In this document: in pieces, positions 12,094 to 13,348 of the stretch
Layout: every line of letters starts with the position of its first letter
Position numbering within the stretch: position 1 is the first letter of the stretch
NCBI GenBank assembly: GCA_937915075.1
Contig: CALDMA010000046.1
Coordinates: 1-13,348, forward strand
Source: an uncultured Oscillospiraceae bacterium
GTDB lineage: Bacteria; Bacillota; Clostridia; Oscillospirales; Oscillospiraceae
Reading direction: 5' to 3'
Length of the DNA: 13,348 nucleotides
Made by a program: the position numbers and the translations under genes
The notes under the pieces: model-generated
What the model saw: the letters and a program-made list of their open reading frames with translations, nothing else
Told to the model about the DNA's origin: nothing
The model's database searches: none

Positions 12094-13348
12094 GCTTTTA
12101 GCAGCTCATCCACGGGAATGTAGCCCACAAGGTCGTACTCGATATGTACCTTCTGCTTGCGCTTGCCGCTGGACTTGTCAGGTGCATCTACATAGACCGC
12201 CTTGACAAGCTCTCTGAGGGCATAGGGGGTCAGCTCCGTGAGGGTGCTGTTCCTCTTTACCCGCTGAACAAACTGCTCTATATTCTCTGCCTGTTGTTCC
12301 TGTTCATGGATTTGCTGTTGCAGACCCTTGACCTCGGCTTTGAGGTCTTTCTGTTCCTCGGTGTAGTTCTTGCTCATCATCGCAAAGCGCTCATCGTCCA
12401 GCCGACCGGCTACATTGTCCTCGTAAATGCGGATGAAAAGACGGTCAAGCTCTCCGATCCGCTTCTCAGCCTGCGCCAACCGCTTCTGATGCAGCCGTAG
12501 CGATTCCTCGCTCTGCATACGGAGCTTTTGCTCCATCTCGGAGCGGAAATAAGCCTCGTAGCGAGTGACTACCGATATGACCTCCTGAATGTGCTTCCAG
12601 ACGATCTGTTCCAGCACAACGGCACGGATATAATGTCCGCTGCACTTGTCCTTGTTGGCACGATGGGTGGAGCAGATGAAGAAGTCCTGCCGCTTTTCAA
12701 AATAGCTGGTGGTAGAGTAGTAGAGCTTCTGCTTGCAGTCGTTGCAGAATACCAAGCCGGAGAACATATTGCTCTTTCCCGTCGCTGTTCTGCGGTGCCG
12801 CTGCTGCCTGATCTCCTGCACCTTATCAAAGACTTCCAGAGAGATGATTGCCGGGTGGGTGTTATAGAAAATCTTACGGTTCTCCATTGGATTTTCCCGC
12901 TGCTTCTTGTCCCAGATGGAGTTGGTATAGGTCTTGAAATTGACCGTGCAGCCTGTGTACTCCATGTATTCGAGGATGTAAGCAACGGTGCTTTCGTGCC
13001 AGCGATACTCGTTCTCTGGAGTCTGATGCGGTGTTTTTCTGCCCTCCCGCTGTTTGTAGGCGGTGGGGTTCAGCACCTTTTCCTTTTCCAGCAAGGCGGC
13101 GATCTGGCTCGGCCCTTTTCCCTCCATGCAGAGCGCAAAGATCCGCTTCACGATCTGTGCCGCTTCCTCGTCAATCACCCATTTCTTAGGATCGTCAGAG
13201 TCACGCTTATAGCCGTAGGGAACGTTGGTGGTCAAGCGTTCTCCACGCTCACCCTTTGCCTTGTTGACGGCACGGATTTTACGGCTGGTATCTTTGGCAT
13301 ACCACTCGTTGAACCAGTTCTTGATACCTGCCATGTCGCTGTCGGTGC
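12081..13348 (-). CDS. Large serine recombinase (5' end outside window)
   Basis: Site-specific recombinase of the large serine (TnpX/TndX-like) type that integrates and excises conjugative or mobilisable elements. The frame runs off the window edge. An internal Met at 13334 is not the start, because TDSD-type sequence continues upstream. About 421 residues are visible. First is the end of the resolvase domain (FNEWYAKDTSRKIRAV), then the Recombinase domain with VPYGYKRDSDDPKKWVID (38-55, from that Met). A zinc ribbon follows with C197, C200, C221 and C231, then a long coiled coil (about 265-355) and a C-terminal DUF4368-like region ending in VHIEYDLVGYIPVDELL. About 130 N-terminal residues with the catalytic Ser are missing. 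Codon use looks less GC-rich than in neighbouring genes. Confidence 0.92.
   Translation of the reverse strand, partial: TDSDMAGIKNWFNEWYAKDTSRKIRAVNKAKGERGERLTTNVPYGYKRDSDDPKKWVIDEEAAQIVKRIFALCMEGKGPSQIAALLEKEKVLNPTAYKQREGRKTPHQTPENEYRWHESTVAYILEYMEYTGCTVNFKTYTNSIWDKKQRENPMENRKIFYNTHPAIISLEVFDKVQEIRQQRHRRTATGKSNMFSGLVFCNDCKQKLYYSTTSYFEKRQDFFICSTHRANKDKCSGHYIRAVVLEQIVWKHIQEVISVVTRYEAYFRSEMEQKLRMQSEESLRLHQKRLAQAEKRIGELDRLFIRIYEDNVAGRLDDERFAMMSKNYTEEQKDLKAEVKGLQQQIHEQEQQAENIEQFVQRVKRNSTLTELTPYALRELVKAVYVDAPDKSSGKRKQKVHIEYDLVGYIPVDELLKAEQA

Noticed and set aside
1..13348. CRISPR array, tRNA or rRNA genes
   Set aside because: No regularly spaced repeats with unique spacers, no tRNA-like cloverleaf with a GTTCGA-type arm, and no rRNA signature were seen on reading both strands.

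Overview
The window is about 13.3 kb of chromosome from a GC-rich, spore-forming, butyrate-type anaerobe of the Firmicutes, class Clostridia, most likely an Oscillospiraceae relative (Oscillibacter, Flavonifractor or Pseudoflavonifractor type). This rests on the genes and their order: spoIIM-xerD, queA-tgt-yajC-TIGR04086, a SpoIID/LytB protein, carD-ispD-ispF, and a butyryl-CoA:acetate-type CoA-transferase. The coding sequence is mostly GC-rich with strong AGGAGG-type ribosome binding sites. Every gene except dapA lies on the minus strand.

From left to right: xerD (cut by the window start) and spoIIM form one unit behind a sigma-A-like promoter. A 331-base gene-free stretch follows, with tandem AT-rich repeats and a possible folded RNA. 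Next come a TIGR04086 membrane protein, yajC (own promoter and own terminator), tgt, an accessory islet with DUF2442 and DUF4160 genes, queA, and a large secreted SpoIID/LytB-domain protein. This block reads rightmost gene first on the minus strand. dapA is divergent from the SpoIID gene and convergent with ispF, and shares a bidirectional terminator with it. carD, ispD and ispF are an overlapping operon behind a strong promoter. The CoA-transferase gene has its own promoter with a Rex-like operator and its own terminator. A large serine recombinase fills the right edge and marks the end of a mobile element that continues outside the window.

Most genes are housekeeping: queA and tgt act in queuosine tRNA modification, yajC in the Sec translocase, ispD/ispF in the MEP isoprenoid pathway, dapA in lysine and diaminopimelate synthesis, xerD in chromosome dimer resolution, and spoIIM and the SpoIID-like gene in peptidoglycan remodelling.

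The most unusual part is between queA and tgt. These two genes are normally adjacent. Here they are separated by about 950 bases holding a promoter and a DUF4160-DUF2442 pair, and the last eight codons plus stop of queA are repeated on the tgt side of the insert (23 of 26 bases identical, all three changes at third codon positions). That is the footprint expected of a small islet that entered site-specifically at the 3' end of queA, yet it carries no recombinase. A perfect 15-base inverted repeat lies just beyond the tgt-side copy.
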